Shown piece after piece: positions 1-7,268 of a stretch of 46,887 nucleotides of DNA; the first letter of the stretch is position 1, and each line of letters opens with the position of its first letter. This DNA comes from Agromyces humi (GTDB lineage Bacteria > Actinomycetota > Actinomycetes > Actinomycetales > Microbacteriaceae), in contig NZ_WJSP02000003.1 of NCBI RefSeq assembly GCF_009720255.1, positions 1 through 46,887 of the forward strand. Direction: 5' to 3'. A program made the position numbers and the translations under genes. Below the pieces are notes generated by a model that saw only the letters and a list, made by a program, of their open reading frames with translations, was not told the DNA's origin and searched no databases.

Positions 1-51
1 CTGATGTAGCCGGAGCCCCGATGGGCCGTCCGGAATCTGATCCAACCTGCT

Positions 52-60
52 CGCCGCATG
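52..60 (+). promoter_or_regulatory. CGCATG-class promoter-like element (CGCCGCATG)
   Basis: First of 15 copies of the recurrent CCGCGCATG/CGCCGCATG element. Eight bases later, at 69, a GTG begins. That GTG is out of frame with the downstream lipoprotein, so 69 is read as a likely transcription start giving a leader of about 32 nt with a CGGAGA ribosome site before the ATG at 101. Confidence 0.5.
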
Positions 61-100
61 TCCACCGGGTGTCCCTCGCGCCCACCCGGAGACCTGTCGT

Positions 101-706
101 ATGCACCTCACCGTCCGCCGCACCGGCGCGATCGCCGCGCTGGCTGCCGCCGCGCTCGGACTGACCGGTTGCGTCAGCGTGAAGCTGCCTGGTGAAAACA
201 TCGAGACGGCGACCGCGACACCCGCACTCCTCGACCTCAGCTTCGAAGCAGGTGCGAACCTGCAGGCGGACGCGCACCCTGAGCTCGTCGACACGATCGA
301 CGGTCAGGACGGCTGGCTGCTGAACGGCACCGCGACCGGCGCCCGGGTCTACAAGGACACGTCCGGCGGGTGCGTCGTCACTGTGCACAACGGATCGGTT
401 CCGGCGTCGGTGACCGTGGACGGCGACGACCGCGCGAACACCGACAGGTATCTCGCGCACCTGTACTCCGCGCCGGAGCCGCGCATCGCCGAGTCCGCCG
501 CTGACGCCGGGATCCCGTACGCCGGCGGTTCGGCGGCGTTCCGTCAGGTGGCAGGCGCTGACCCGGACGGCACCCGGTGGGCGACGATCGCCCGGGTGTT
601 CGCGAAGATCAACGTCGCCGTGTTCGCGGACATCGACTGCGCGGCCGGTGCTGACGCGGACGGCGCGGTGGCGTACGTGACAACCCACGTCCACGTCGCA
701 GGCTGA
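101..706 (+). CDS. Putative secreted lipoprotein, unknown function
   Basis: 201 aa. Basic N-terminus, hydrophobic stretch and a lipobox LTGC with the lipid-modified cysteine at residue 24, so it should be anchored on the outer face of the cytoplasmic membrane. The rest is a small soluble domain with two further cysteines (in SGGC and ADIDC) that could form a disulfide. The block DLSFEAG near residue 46 resembles DLTFDAG in the next gene, and both proteins keep the same cysteine spacing, so they look like distant paralogs. The ATG at 101 follows a CGGAGA ribosome site. No family recognised; partner unknown. Confidence 0.75.
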   Translation: MHLTVRRTGAIAALAAAALGLTGCVSVKLPGENIETATATPALLDLSFEAGANLQADAHPELVDTIDGQDGWLLNGTATGARVYKDTSGGCVVTVHNGSVPASVTVDGDDRANTDRYLAHLYSAPEPRIAESAADAGIPYAGGSAAFRQVAGADPDGTRWATIARVFAKINVAVFADIDCAAGADADGAVAYVTTHVHVAG

Positions 707-710
707 GCTT

Positions 711-719
711 CGCCGCATG
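711..719 (+). promoter_or_regulatory. CGCATG-class promoter-like element (CGCCGCATG)
   Basis: Second copy, 6 nt after the lipoprotein stop codon. A GTG begins exactly 8 bases after it (728) and is in frame with the next gene, so either a leaderless GTG start or a 36-nt leader to the ATG at 764 is possible. Confidence 0.5.
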
Positions 720-763
720 GCTTCAGGGTGTTCCACCCCTCGTCACCCAGGAAGCACCGACCC

Positions 764-1348
764 ATGAGCAAGCAGGCCACCCGAGCGATCCTCTTCACCG
801 TCGCGACGACGGTGTCGGTCGTGGCGCTGGTGGGCACACTGTACGTCTGGGCGGCACCGAAGTCAGAGGCGGACATCGTCGACCTCACGTTCGACGCCGG
901 CAACCTCGTCCACGAAGTCGGCTCCATCGGGGTGAAGACAACCCTCGGCGACGATGACCTCTGGCAGGAAGTGGAAACCGCCAGGACGAAGCGGTTCCAA
1001 CGGTTCGAGTCGAAGGACGGCTGGTGCTGGGCTGAGGTGTCGACCGTCGATCTCACCGGCGATGCGGCGCAGTTCGGCGACGACGAGGCGAGCACCAGGT
1101 TGTGGTTCGCGCAGTGGACCCCGAAGGCTGACCCGGTCATCGACCGTCGGATCAAGTTCAACGAGCAGACCAGCCCCCGGCACGTTGAAACACTCACCTG
1201 GGAATCCGGGACCAGCTACCTCACCCTTCGCGCGGTCGCGCGTGCCGGCGTCGGAACCGCCATCCAGGTCGGCTGCATGGGTGACGGGGAGCTCACCGAC
1301 GCGCTCACCGAGAACGTCCGCTTGCGGACCGTCATCGCCGAACTGTGA
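764..1348 (+). CDS. Membrane-anchored secreted protein, paralog of the upstream lipoprotein
   Basis: 194 aa from the ATG at 764, which has an AGGAAG ribosome site; a GTG at 728, placed 8 bases after the promoter-like element, is in frame and would add 12 residues. One N-terminal membrane segment (about residues 8-31) acts as signal anchor with no lipobox. The external domain starts with DLTFDAG, close to DLSFEAG of the neighbour at 101-706, and has two cysteines (GWCW and VGCM) at matching places. Probably a duplicated extracytoplasmic domain with a different anchor. Function unknown. Confidence 0.7.
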   Translation: MSKQATRAILFTVATTVSVVALVGTLYVWAAPKSEADIVDLTFDAGNLVHEVGSIGVKTTLGDDDLWQEVETARTKRFQRFESKDGWCWAEVSTVDLTGDAAQFGDDEASTRLWFAQWTPKADPVIDRRIKFNEQTSPRHVETLTWESGTSYLTLRAVARAGVGTAIQVGCMGDGELTDALTENVRLRTVIAEL

Positions 1349-1384
1349 CCCGGCACGTCCGGGCCGGCAGGAGGGGGCCCGACC

Positions 1385-1621
1385 GTGGATGACGTATCCG
1401 GCCTCCCGTTCCTCCCGGGCATGGCGATCGTCGAGACATCCGTCGGGCTGTTCTGGTGGGCTGTCATCGCCGTCATCGTCGTGATCGTCTGCGCCGTCGT
1501 GGACATCGGATCGTGGGGGAAGAAGTGGTGGCCGCCCCGTCTGGCGGCGTTCTCCGCGTTCGCGGCGACGTCAATGCTCATCGCCGCCATCATCTTCCAG
1601 ATGGTGTTCGACGCCCGCTAG
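1385..1621 (+). CDS. Small two-helix membrane protein
   Basis: 78 aa from a GTG at 1385, preceded by a GGAGGGGG ribosome site. Two hydrophobic segments (about residues 18-42 and 53-74) are separated by a short basic loop containing GKKWWPPR. This is a hairpin membrane protein with no recognised family. It sits 36 nt after the previous gene and 28 nt before the DUF805 gene, probably in one operon with both. Confidence 0.55.
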   Translation: MDDVSGLPFLPGMAIVETSVGLFWWAVIAVIVVIVCAVVDIGSWGKKWWPPRLAAFSAFAATSMLIAAIIFQMVFDAR

Positions 1622-1649
1622 TCTTCGAGCAACCGCGAGAGGATCCCGA

Positions 1650-2396
1650 ATGTACGGCGGACAGCCAACAACGACGCTCGACCAGTTCGCCAACTCCATC
1701 CGCAACCCCGTCGCCCGGCAACAGCTCGGGTTCACCTTCAGCGACGCCGAAGCAGAATGGATCGTCACCCACGGTCCGGTCCTGCAATCGATGTATGACG
1801 CATGGCTGAGCGGCAAGCCGGTTCCTTCACCACCCGCCGCGCCAAGCGTCACGTCTGCGCCGAGCGCGCCAACGGGGCCGTACCGTGCCGAGCAGTCACC
1901 GTATGGCCGTCCTCCCATCGCCGCGTACCCGCCGGCGCCGGCCGGCGGCGCTCCGGCGCAAGCACAGCCTGTCTACCTCGTCCCCGCGCCGCAGCCGATG
2001 TACGCCGGCCCGCAGTACAGCAGGCCCGCATCTGATCCAGCACCATACGTGGGGAATCTGCTCGTCGCGGTCCGCTCGGTCTTCTCGAAGTTCGCAGACT
2101 TCACCGGCCGAGCCGGCCGACCGGAGTACTGGTGGTGGGTTCTGTTCACGTTCGCGGTCGCACTCAACGCCGTGGTGATCGACGCGGCCATCGATGCGCC
2201 AGCGTTCACCACTGCAACGTGGCTCATCCTGCTTCTGCCGTCCCTCGCTGTCACGGTCAGACGTCTCCGGGATGCAGGCTTCGGGTGGGGGTGGATCTTC
2301 ATATCCCTCGCCCCGTTCGGCGGGATCGCACTGCTCGTGATGACGCTCCAGGGCCCATACGAGGAGCGGCAGGCGAGCCAGTCGTGGGCAGGATAG
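1650..2396 (+). CDS. DUF805 membrane protein with an N-terminal cytoplasmic extension
   Basis: 248 aa. Residues 1-50 form a small polar domain and residues 52-125 a Pro/Ala/Gln-rich linker. From about residue 140 the protein shows a typical DUF805 membrane domain: the signature FTGRAGRPEYWWW, then RRLRDAGFGWGW, and three or four hydrophobic helices. DUF805 proteins are common in bacteria and have no settled function. The N-terminal addition is the unusual part. Likely co-transcribed with the genes on either side. Confidence 0.8.
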   Translation: MYGGQPTTTLDQFANSIRNPVARQQLGFTFSDAEAEWIVTHGPVLQSMYDAWLSGKPVPSPPAAPSVTSAPSAPTGPYRAEQSPYGRPPIAAYPPAPAGGAPAQAQPVYLVPAPQPMYAGPQYSRPASDPAPYVGNLLVAVRSVFSKFADFTGRAGRPEYWWWVLFTFAVALNAVVIDAAIDAPAFTTATWLILLLPSLAVTVRRLRDAGFGWGWIFISLAPFGGIALLVMTLQGPYEERQASQSWAG

Positions 2397-2406
2397 GGTT
2401 TCGCCG

Positions 2407-2886
2407 ATGAACGGCACCATCGAATCGCTGCAGAACGACGGTTTCACCGGCTTCCGCCGCATCACCGACCTCGGCGATGACCTCCCCACCGACGGTGGTG
2501 TGTACGTCGTCGTCCGCCGATCCACCGACGAACCGGTGTTTCTCGGGACGAGCACAGCGGGCCGGTACCGTGAGAAGGACCCGACCGTATCCCAGACGGA
2601 CCTCCGCAACGCTTGGGTGCCCGGGGTGCAGCTCCTCTACGTCGGGGCGTCCGGTGACATCCGACGCCGGCTCTACGAGCTCGCACGGTTCGGGGCTGGC
2701 CATCCGGCAGCGCACTGGGGAGGCCGGTTCCTCTGGCAGCTCCATGACGCCGAAGACCTCGAGGTGGCGTGGAAGGCCACACCGGAACACGCAACCGAAA
2801 AGGCGACGATCCTCGACGAGTTCCGCGCCGAGCACGGTGCGGCACCGTTCGCTAACCGGACGGTCGGAGAAGCAGGACTCGCCTAG
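2407..2886 (+). CDS. GIY-YIG-like nuclease family protein
   Basis: 159 aa. The order of motifs fits the GIY-YIG fold: GVYVVV near residue 31, then LLYVGAS with DIRRRLYEL near 76-90 (the YIG strand and catalytic arginine region), a glutamate in the ATEKATILDEF helix, and a late asparagine in PFANR. Family members cleave or process DNA, but this stand-alone version has no attached DNA-binding domain and its role cannot be inferred. It starts 10 nt after the DUF805 gene and is probably the last gene of that operon. Confidence 0.65.
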   Translation: MNGTIESLQNDGFTGFRRITDLGDDLPTDGGVYVVVRRSTDEPVFLGTSTAGRYREKDPTVSQTDLRNAWVPGVQLLYVGASGDIRRRLYELARFGAGHPAAHWGGRFLWQLHDAEDLEVAWKATPEHATEKATILDEFRAEHGAAPFANRTVGEAGLA

Positions 2887-2923
2887 CGGCTTGCGGGCGC
2901 GAACCGACGCCGCCACCTCGCTT

Positions 2924-2932
2924 CCGCGCATG
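2924..2932 (+). promoter_or_regulatory. CGCATG-class promoter-like element (CCGCGCATG)
   Basis: Copy with the fuller consensus TTCCGCGCATG. The ATG of the next gene begins exactly 8 bases later (2941) and there is no ribosome site, which suggests a leaderless transcript. Confidence 0.6.
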
Positions 2933-2940
2933 CACTCTTC

Positions 2941-3228
2941 ATGGATGAAGAGAAGATCGCCAACGCGGTCGCGAAGCAACTGGACTACCTCGTCGGCCTG
3001 TACGGCCCGCGGGACGCATGGCTGAACGTGTCCGTCTTCGCCAACTTCGTCGCGAACGCCGCCCGCATCGGCGGCCGCGACAAGGACCGACTGCAGGAGA
3101 AGATCCGCAAGCACCTCGAGAAGCTCGCCGAAGCCGGCGAGGTGCAGCGCTGGACGGATCTCTGGGGCGCCGGAAGCCCTCGTAGGAAGCTGCTGTACCG
3201 CCGCACGGTTTCCGCTCCCGTCCGATAG
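2941..3228 (+). CDS. Small winged-helix-like protein, unknown function
   Basis: 95 aa, rich in charged helices and ending in a basic tail, with DKDRLQEKIRKHLEKLAEAGEVQR followed by RRKLLYRR; this pattern resembles a small winged-helix fold that could bind nucleic acid, though no family is recognised. Translation appears to start at the predicted first base of the mRNA: the ATG is 8 nt after a CCGCGCATG element and has no Shine-Dalgarno sequence. A strong hairpin terminator follows the stop codon, so it is a single-gene unit. Confidence 0.6.
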   Translation: MDEEKIANAVAKQLDYLVGLYGPRDAWLNVSVFANFVANAARIGGRDKDRLQEKIRKHLEKLAEAGEVQRWTDLWGAGSPRRKLLYRRTVSAPVR

Positions 3229-3230
3229 GC

Positions 3231-3268
3231 AACGACACAGGCCTTCAGAACCCGGGGCCTGTGTCGTT
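3231..3268 (+). terminator. Hairpin terminator after 2941-3228
   Basis: Perfect 13-bp inverted repeat: 3231-3243 pairs with 3256-3268, with a 12-nt loop. It starts 3 nt after the stop codon. No long T tract, as usual in high-GC actinobacteria. The following stretch to 3418 holds no gene I can support. Confidence 0.85.
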
Positions 3269-3418
3269 CCAGTCAGCGGGAGCGCGGCACAGCGCTCGGA
3301 TTGCGAGCAGGCCGCGGTGACGGATCGGCGTCCGCAACCGACAGTGATGTGTGAACCGCGCCGCACTGGGATCTTCCTGTTCGAACACGGCGCTCAGGGC
3401 CGACAGGAAGGGGCCGGG

Positions 3419-4162
3419 ATGGGGAGACGACTCGGGGACGGCGGACGCCGTCGCGGCGGCATCCTCATCGACGCCGCCGTCGGCCTTGCCGTGGTCACAA
3501 CCACCGTTGCCGGGCTCGCAGCGGTCAGCACCGCCGCTGAGCAGGCCGTCACAGCAACGGCCACCAGCACCGAACGGGCGGCATGGGCGCGAACCGAAGC
3601 GGCGACGCTGTCACGGGACCCTAGCCAGGTCCCAGCCGGGACGCCCGTCGGCGCGGACACCACCATCGGCGCCGGAACCGTCCCGGTGTTCCGGTGGAGG
3701 GAAGACCTCACCGGCATCGCCAAGATCAACGTCTCCGTACCGACCGGTGACTCCGCAGACTGCGCCGACCCGGACATCCGGGCCACCGCATGCTTCACCG
3801 CCACCGTGTCCGTCACAACCGCCGATCCCGGGATCATCACCACGCCGGTGGATGCTGAATTCGCACCCGCCGAGGTGGCGCTCGGCGCCGGCGCCGCCGT
3901 CGCCTCGACGACCCTCACCTCGTTCACCGTCCCGGACGTCGGAGAGGTGCGCTACGTCGTGAGAGTCGACGCGGCTACCGGTGTCGGCGAGGTGCGCTTC
4001 GTGTCCGGCGGCCGTGTCCTCGAGGCGATCCTGTTCGACGAGTCCGATGACACGTACTTCTACGGTTCGGTGTTCGCCACGCCAGACGACACGGTCGACG
4101 TAGAAGTTGTCGGCGCCTCCGTCCACCTGTCCCGGTTCACGCTGTACGAGGCGGCACGATGA
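3419..4162 (+). CDS. Pseudopilin-like membrane protein
   Basis: 247 aa from the ATG at 3419, which has a GGAAGG ribosome site 6 nt upstream. A longer in-frame start at 3317 lacks such a site. The N-terminus has a short basic leader, then RRRGG and a long hydrophobic helix beginning ILIDAAVGLAVV, the layout of type IV prepilins and pseudopilins (small residue at the cut site, acidic residue near +5). The rest is a Thr/Ala/Val-rich beta domain. It overlaps the next gene by ATGA and heads a three-gene cluster ending in an RCC1-repeat protein. No pilus ATPase or prepilin peptidase is in the window, so export by a type IV machine is inference. Confidence 0.6.
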   Translation: MGRRLGDGGRRRGGILIDAAVGLAVVTTTVAGLAAVSTAAEQAVTATATSTERAAWARTEAATLSRDPSQVPAGTPVGADTTIGAGTVPVFRWREDLTGIAKINVSVPTGDSADCADPDIRATACFTATVSVTTADPGIITTPVDAEFAPAEVALGAGAAVASTTLTSFTVPDVGEVRYVVRVDAATGVGEVRFVSGGRVLEAILFDESDDTYFYGSVFATPDDTVDVEVVGASVHLSRFTLYEAAR

Positions 4163-4815
4163 GGATCCCGAACACGCATTTCGCGACCGCGGCGGTCACC
4201 GTCGCGACACTGACAGTCCTGACGGTCGGCACGGCCGGCTTCGCGTTCTGGAAGCTGCAAACAGACACGGCAGCGACCGACCATTCCCGGGTCGTCGCCG
4301 CAGAGTCCCGGTGGCGTGCGGACGTCACCGACGCAGTCGGGATTCGGCCAGGCGAACGGCAGGTGACGTTCGTAGTCGAACGCGACGGACGCTGCATCGA
4401 GTCGCTCTGGCAGGTGAAGCCTGAGAACGGACGGTTCGACCTCGCCCTGACCGAAACCACCTTCGGAGTCGACGGTGGGCTGGCTCCCACCGGGTGCCTC
4501 GGCACCGTCGAGGACACCTCCGCCGCGACCTTGTTCACCGACATCGCCGACGCTGACCCGTTCGGGTACGAGAACGTCGGCGGACGCACCTTCACTCGCA
4601 CAGGAGACCTCCTCACCCTCGACCCAGTCCCCAATCCGGCGGGGATCAGCGAAGTGAAATGGTCGAGCTCGGCCGTCAAGCGAGTCTCCGTGCACATCAC
4701 CGCCGGGGTCTCACTACCCGCACCGTCCGCCGATCAGGTGTTCGTGGAGAACGCCCCGCGCATGTCCGTCCTGAACGGTGCCGCGTCCGGCACGTCCACG
4801 TTCGTCGCCCCATGA
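4159..4815 (+). CDS. Membrane-anchored extracellular protein of the pseudopilin/RCC1 cluster
   Basis: 218 aa. One N-terminal hydrophobic helix (about residues 9-30) and a large external domain with three cysteines (GRCIES, TGCLG and neighbourhood). It lacks a clear prepilin cleavage motif but matches its neighbours in topology: short cytoplasmic tail, one helix, external domain. It overlaps the genes on both sides by the ATGA stop/start junction, which implies translational coupling and equal dosage. Function unknown; a minor pseudopilin or surface-anchor role is a guess from context. Confidence 0.6.
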   Translation: MRIPNTHFATAAVTVATLTVLTVGTAGFAFWKLQTDTAATDHSRVVAAESRWRADVTDAVGIRPGERQVTFVVERDGRCIESLWQVKPENGRFDLALTETTFGVDGGLAPTGCLGTVEDTSAATLFTDIADADPFGYENVGGRTFTRTGDLLTLDPVPNPAGISEVKWSSSAVKRVSVHITAGVSLPAPSADQVFVENAPRMSVLNGAASGTSTFVAP

Positions 4816-6512
4816 GGACCCAGATGACCAGCATCCGAACACTCCTCCGCTCCAACCGCGGTTCGATGACCGCCGGAGTGTCCTTCATCGCCGTCGCAGC
4901 GGTGATCGCGTCGACGCTGGCGCTCACGGCCGCGACCACCATCGCCGAGCAGCACACCTACGCGGACACGATCCGGACTGGAGCGGCGATCGACGCGAGG
5001 TACTCCCAGTACCTCGCCGAGTTGAACGCCGGCGTACCAGCGACAACCGGCCCGGTGTCGTACAACGGCGTCGATGTCGAAGCCGCGGTCGTCACCGCCA
5101 CGGACGGCACCCCCAAGCTGCAGCTGACCGCCGTGAACGCATCCGGCGCGACGGTGGAGGAGACCCGTGAGCTCACCTCCGCCGCAGGGACCCACATCAC
5201 CGGGTTCACGAACGAGGGCGCACCCACCTGGGGTTCCGTCGACCGAGTCATCGAAGGGCGCTTCTCCACCGCCGGCGGACACGCGATCGCCACCGGCCCG
5301 AGCCGCGCTTGCATCCTCGACACCGCAGGCGCCGCCTGGTGCTGGGGTGCGACCGTCGGCGACGGCACCCCGAACGGACGACCTACCCCCACCCGAGTCG
5401 ACATGGGCGCAGTCCCGTCGGGACGCAAGCTCACCGCACTGTTCGCGGAGCAGTCCAACGCCGGTGCGAGCGGAGTGTGCGCCCTCGACAACGCCGGAAC
5501 CGCCTACTGCTGGGGTCCGAACTCGAGCGGACAGCTCGGCGTCGGCGCCGGCGCGGCGAACCGCCCCACCCCGGTTCTCGGCGATCACCGCTTCACCACA
5601 CTCACCATGGATTCCGGCACCATCTGCGGGATCCGCACCGACCTCGTCGGGATGTGCTGGGGCGAGAACACCGACGGGCAGGTCGGGAACGGCGAAGTCG
5701 GAGCGGTGACCGCACCGACCGCCACGGAGAACAACCGCAAGTTCGTCTGGCTTGAGACCCGCGCGCACACCACCTGCGGCATCGCCGCAGGCGGGGACAC
5801 CGCAGCCGGGGGCCTGCTCTGCTGGGGCCTGAACGAGGCATCAGGGCGGATCTCCCCGACCCGCGTCGACGAGAACCTCAACCTGACCACCGGCTCCTTC
5901 ACCCACGACGGTCACCTCTGCGCGATCGACGGCGCCGCACGCGCCTGGTGCCTGAACGGGTTCGGCGGCGGGTCCGACCGGAACGGTCTGCTCACCCGAG
6001 TCGCCGGGGACACCCGCTTCCAGAACCTCACCGTCCGCGCCGGCACCGCCTGCGGGCTCACCACCGCCTCCACGGTCGTCTGCTGGGGTGAAGGCTCCGC
6101 CGGGCAGCTCGGCAACGGGCAGGCCGCTGACAGCAACGCACCGGTGCAGGTCGCGCTCCCGCACCTCGCAACGGATCTCGCCGTGGGCGACCGGTTCGCC
6201 TGCGCCTTGGATGACCACCGTCACGTCTCCTGCTGGGGTGAAGGCTCCGACGGGCAGCTCGGCAACGCCGACACCGGCAACGCCGCCGCACCCGTCGAAA
6301 CCGCCGGTGCGCTCCGTCTCGCTCACGTCGCCGCGGGACCCGGCACCGGCTACGCCGTCGATTGGAAGGGCCGCCTGTACGGGTGGGGGCTCAACCAGCA
6401 GGGCCAGGCCGGCGTCGGCTCCACCGCTGATGTGGCCCGTCCGACTATCGCGCAGACCGCAACAACCGTGAACACCCCCGGCTACACCCCGTTCGCTTCC
6501 TACGGACGCTGA
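4812..6512 (+). CDS. Membrane-anchored RCC1-repeat surface protein
   Basis: 566 aa from the ATG at 4812, which overlaps the previous stop codon. Residues 1-16 are basic, then RNRGSMTAGVSF opens a hydrophobic helix (about 17-42) like those of pilins or TadE-type anchors. From about residue 155 there are at least seven repeats of about 50 residues with the RCC1 signature CALD..G..CWG.N..GQLG. This is the bacterial alpha-tubulin-suppressor-like form, with a cysteine in nearly every repeat. Such beta propellers usually bind proteins or glycans at the cell surface. Two repeats are almost identical at DNA level (see 6081-6267). Confidence 0.75.
   Translation: MRTQMTSIRTLLRSNRGSMTAGVSFIAVAAVIASTLALTAATTIAEQHTYADTIRTGAAIDARYSQYLAELNAGVPATTGPVSYNGVDVEAAVVTATDGTPKLQLTAVNASGATVEETRELTSAAGTHITGFTNEGAPTWGSVDRVIEGRFSTAGGHAIATGPSRACILDTAGAAWCWGATVGDGTPNGRPTPTRVDMGAVPSGRKLTALFAEQSNAGASGVCALDNAGTAYCWGPNSSGQLGVGAGAANRPTPVLGDHRFTTLTMDSGTICGIRTDLVGMCWGENTDGQVGNGEVGAVTAPTATENNRKFVWLETRAHTTCGIAAGGDTAAGGLLCWGLNEASGRISPTRVDENLNLTTGSFTHDGHLCAIDGAARAWCLNGFGGGSDRNGLLTRVAGDTRFQNLTVRAGTACGLTTASTVVCWGEGSAGQLGNGQAADSNAPVQVALPHLATDLAVGDRFACALDDHRHVSCWGEGSDGQLGNADTGNAAAPVETAGALRLAHVAAGPGTGYAVDWKGRLYGWGLNQQGQAGVGSTADVARPTIAQTATTVNTPGYTPFASYGR
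6081..6267 (+). repeat. Near-identical DNA segments in adjacent RCC1 repeats
   Basis: Positions 6081-6117 and 6231-6267 are 37-bp segments differing at one base (6100 versus 6250). They are 150 bp apart, which is one 50-codon propeller blade. This points to recent blade duplication or gene conversion within the repeat array. Confidence 0.8.
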
Positions 6513-6531
6513 CCCAACCGAAAGGCCTCGC

Positions 6532-6858
6532 ATGTCCGCTGACAACTACTGGCTGATCCGCCGCACCCAGAACGGGTTCGTGCCCGTGATGGGGTTCGCC
6601 TCCGACGACTGGAAACCCCAGCCGAGAAGCGACGCACCCGTGTTCGCCACACCGGACGAGGCTCTCGACTCGGTGATCGACGAGTACGCCGAGTACGGCC
6701 ACTCCATCGACCCGGAATGCTACCTCGACGACGCCGACTGGGCGGCGAAGCTCGAAACCCGCACCAGCCTCCTGGAGGACTTCGAATGGCTGCTTCAGCA
6801 GGAAGACGTCGACGCGCGCGACCTCCTCGGCGTCGTCGAGCACCACGCGAACTTCTGA
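6532..6858 (+). CDS. Small acidic cytoplasmic protein, unknown function
   Basis: 108 aa, acidic, with no signal or membrane segment. It starts MSADNYWLIRR and has a helical C-terminal half rich in Asp and Glu (SLLEDFEWLLQQEDVDARDLL). Third-position G/C is high to the stop codon, so the reading frame is genuine. It follows the RCC1 protein by 19 nt with an AAAGG ribosome site and is probably in the same operon. Its 3' end overlaps the likely start region of the DivIC-like gene. No family recognised. Confidence 0.6.
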   Translation: MSADNYWLIRRTQNGFVPVMGFASDDWKPQPRSDAPVFATPDEALDSVIDEYAEYGHSIDPECYLDDADWAAKLETRTSLLEDFEWLLQQEDVDARDLLGVVEHHANF

Positions 6859-7241
6859 CCGGAGCCCTCCGCCTCCTCGTCACCCCGGCCGGGCTCGTCA
6901 CCGTCGCCGTGATCGCGCTCGCATCCGTCGTCGTCGGCCCGCCGATCGCGGTGTTCGCCGATCAGCGTGCGGACATCGCTGCCGCGGAGTCGCGCGTCTC
7001 CAAGCAGGAGCGGAACCTAACCAGGCTGCAGGGCGAGCGCGCCCGGTGGGACGACCCTACGTTCATCGCCGCCGAGGCGAGGAAGCGGCTCTACTTTGTC
7101 ATGCCGGGGGAGACGCTGTACCTCACGGTCGGTGAGAAGCCTGAGGAGAAGCCTCTCCCTGAGATCCTGCCTGAGATCACAGAGGTCACCCCGGATTGGA
7201 TGGACGACCTGCTTGTGTCAGTCTGGGACGCCGCGCAGTGA
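6786..7241 (+). CDS. DivIC/FtsB-like septum-formation protein
   Basis: 151 aa from the ATG at 6786, which has a GGAGG site 7 nt upstream but overlaps the previous gene by 73 nt. Codon use in the overlap favours the other frame, so a CTG at 6855 (overlapping the upstream stop as CTGA) is the alternative. Order: basic N-terminus, one membrane helix (SVVVGPPIAVF region), a coiled coil (ADIAAAESRVSKQERNLTRL), then DDPTFIAAEARKRLYFVMPGE, the hallmark of DivIC/FtsB proteins that bridge FtsL and FtsQ at the septum. The usual actinobacterial neighbours (eno, DUF501) are absent, so this may be an extra copy. Confidence 0.7.
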   Translation: MAASAGRRRRARPPRRRRAPRELLTGALRLLVTPAGLVTVAVIALASVVVGPPIAVFADQRADIAAAESRVSKQERNLTRLQGERARWDDPTFIAAEARKRLYFVMPGETLYLTVGEKPEEKPLPEILPEITEVTPDWMDDLLVSVWDAAQ

Positions 7242-7268
7242 CGTACGGCGCCGCGCACGTATGACCGA

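Noticed and set aside
544-1197. Long open frames on the opposite strand of the first genes, and many similar frames across the window
   Set aside because: They are shadows caused by high G/C at third positions: no sensible protein motifs, poor codon pattern, and they lie across recognised genes.
3399-3406. GCCGACAG before the pseudopilin gene, identical to the flgB -10 box
   Set aside because: No TAAC-like box lies 15 or 16 nt upstream and it is only 12 nt before the ATG, leaving little room; treated as chance.
3317-3418. Longer start for the pseudopilin gene
   Set aside because: No ribosome site at 3317, and the ATG at 3419 has GGAAGG at good spacing and gives a proper short prepilin leader.
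6528-6534. CTCGCATG at the start of the 6532-6858 gene
   Set aside because: The ATG here is the gene's own start codon, and the CCG part of the element is missing.
7251-7259. CCGCGCACG before the nucleotidyltransferase, 9 nt from its ATG
   Set aside because: One mismatch and one extra spacer base relative to the 15 good copies; mentioned with the gene but not counted.
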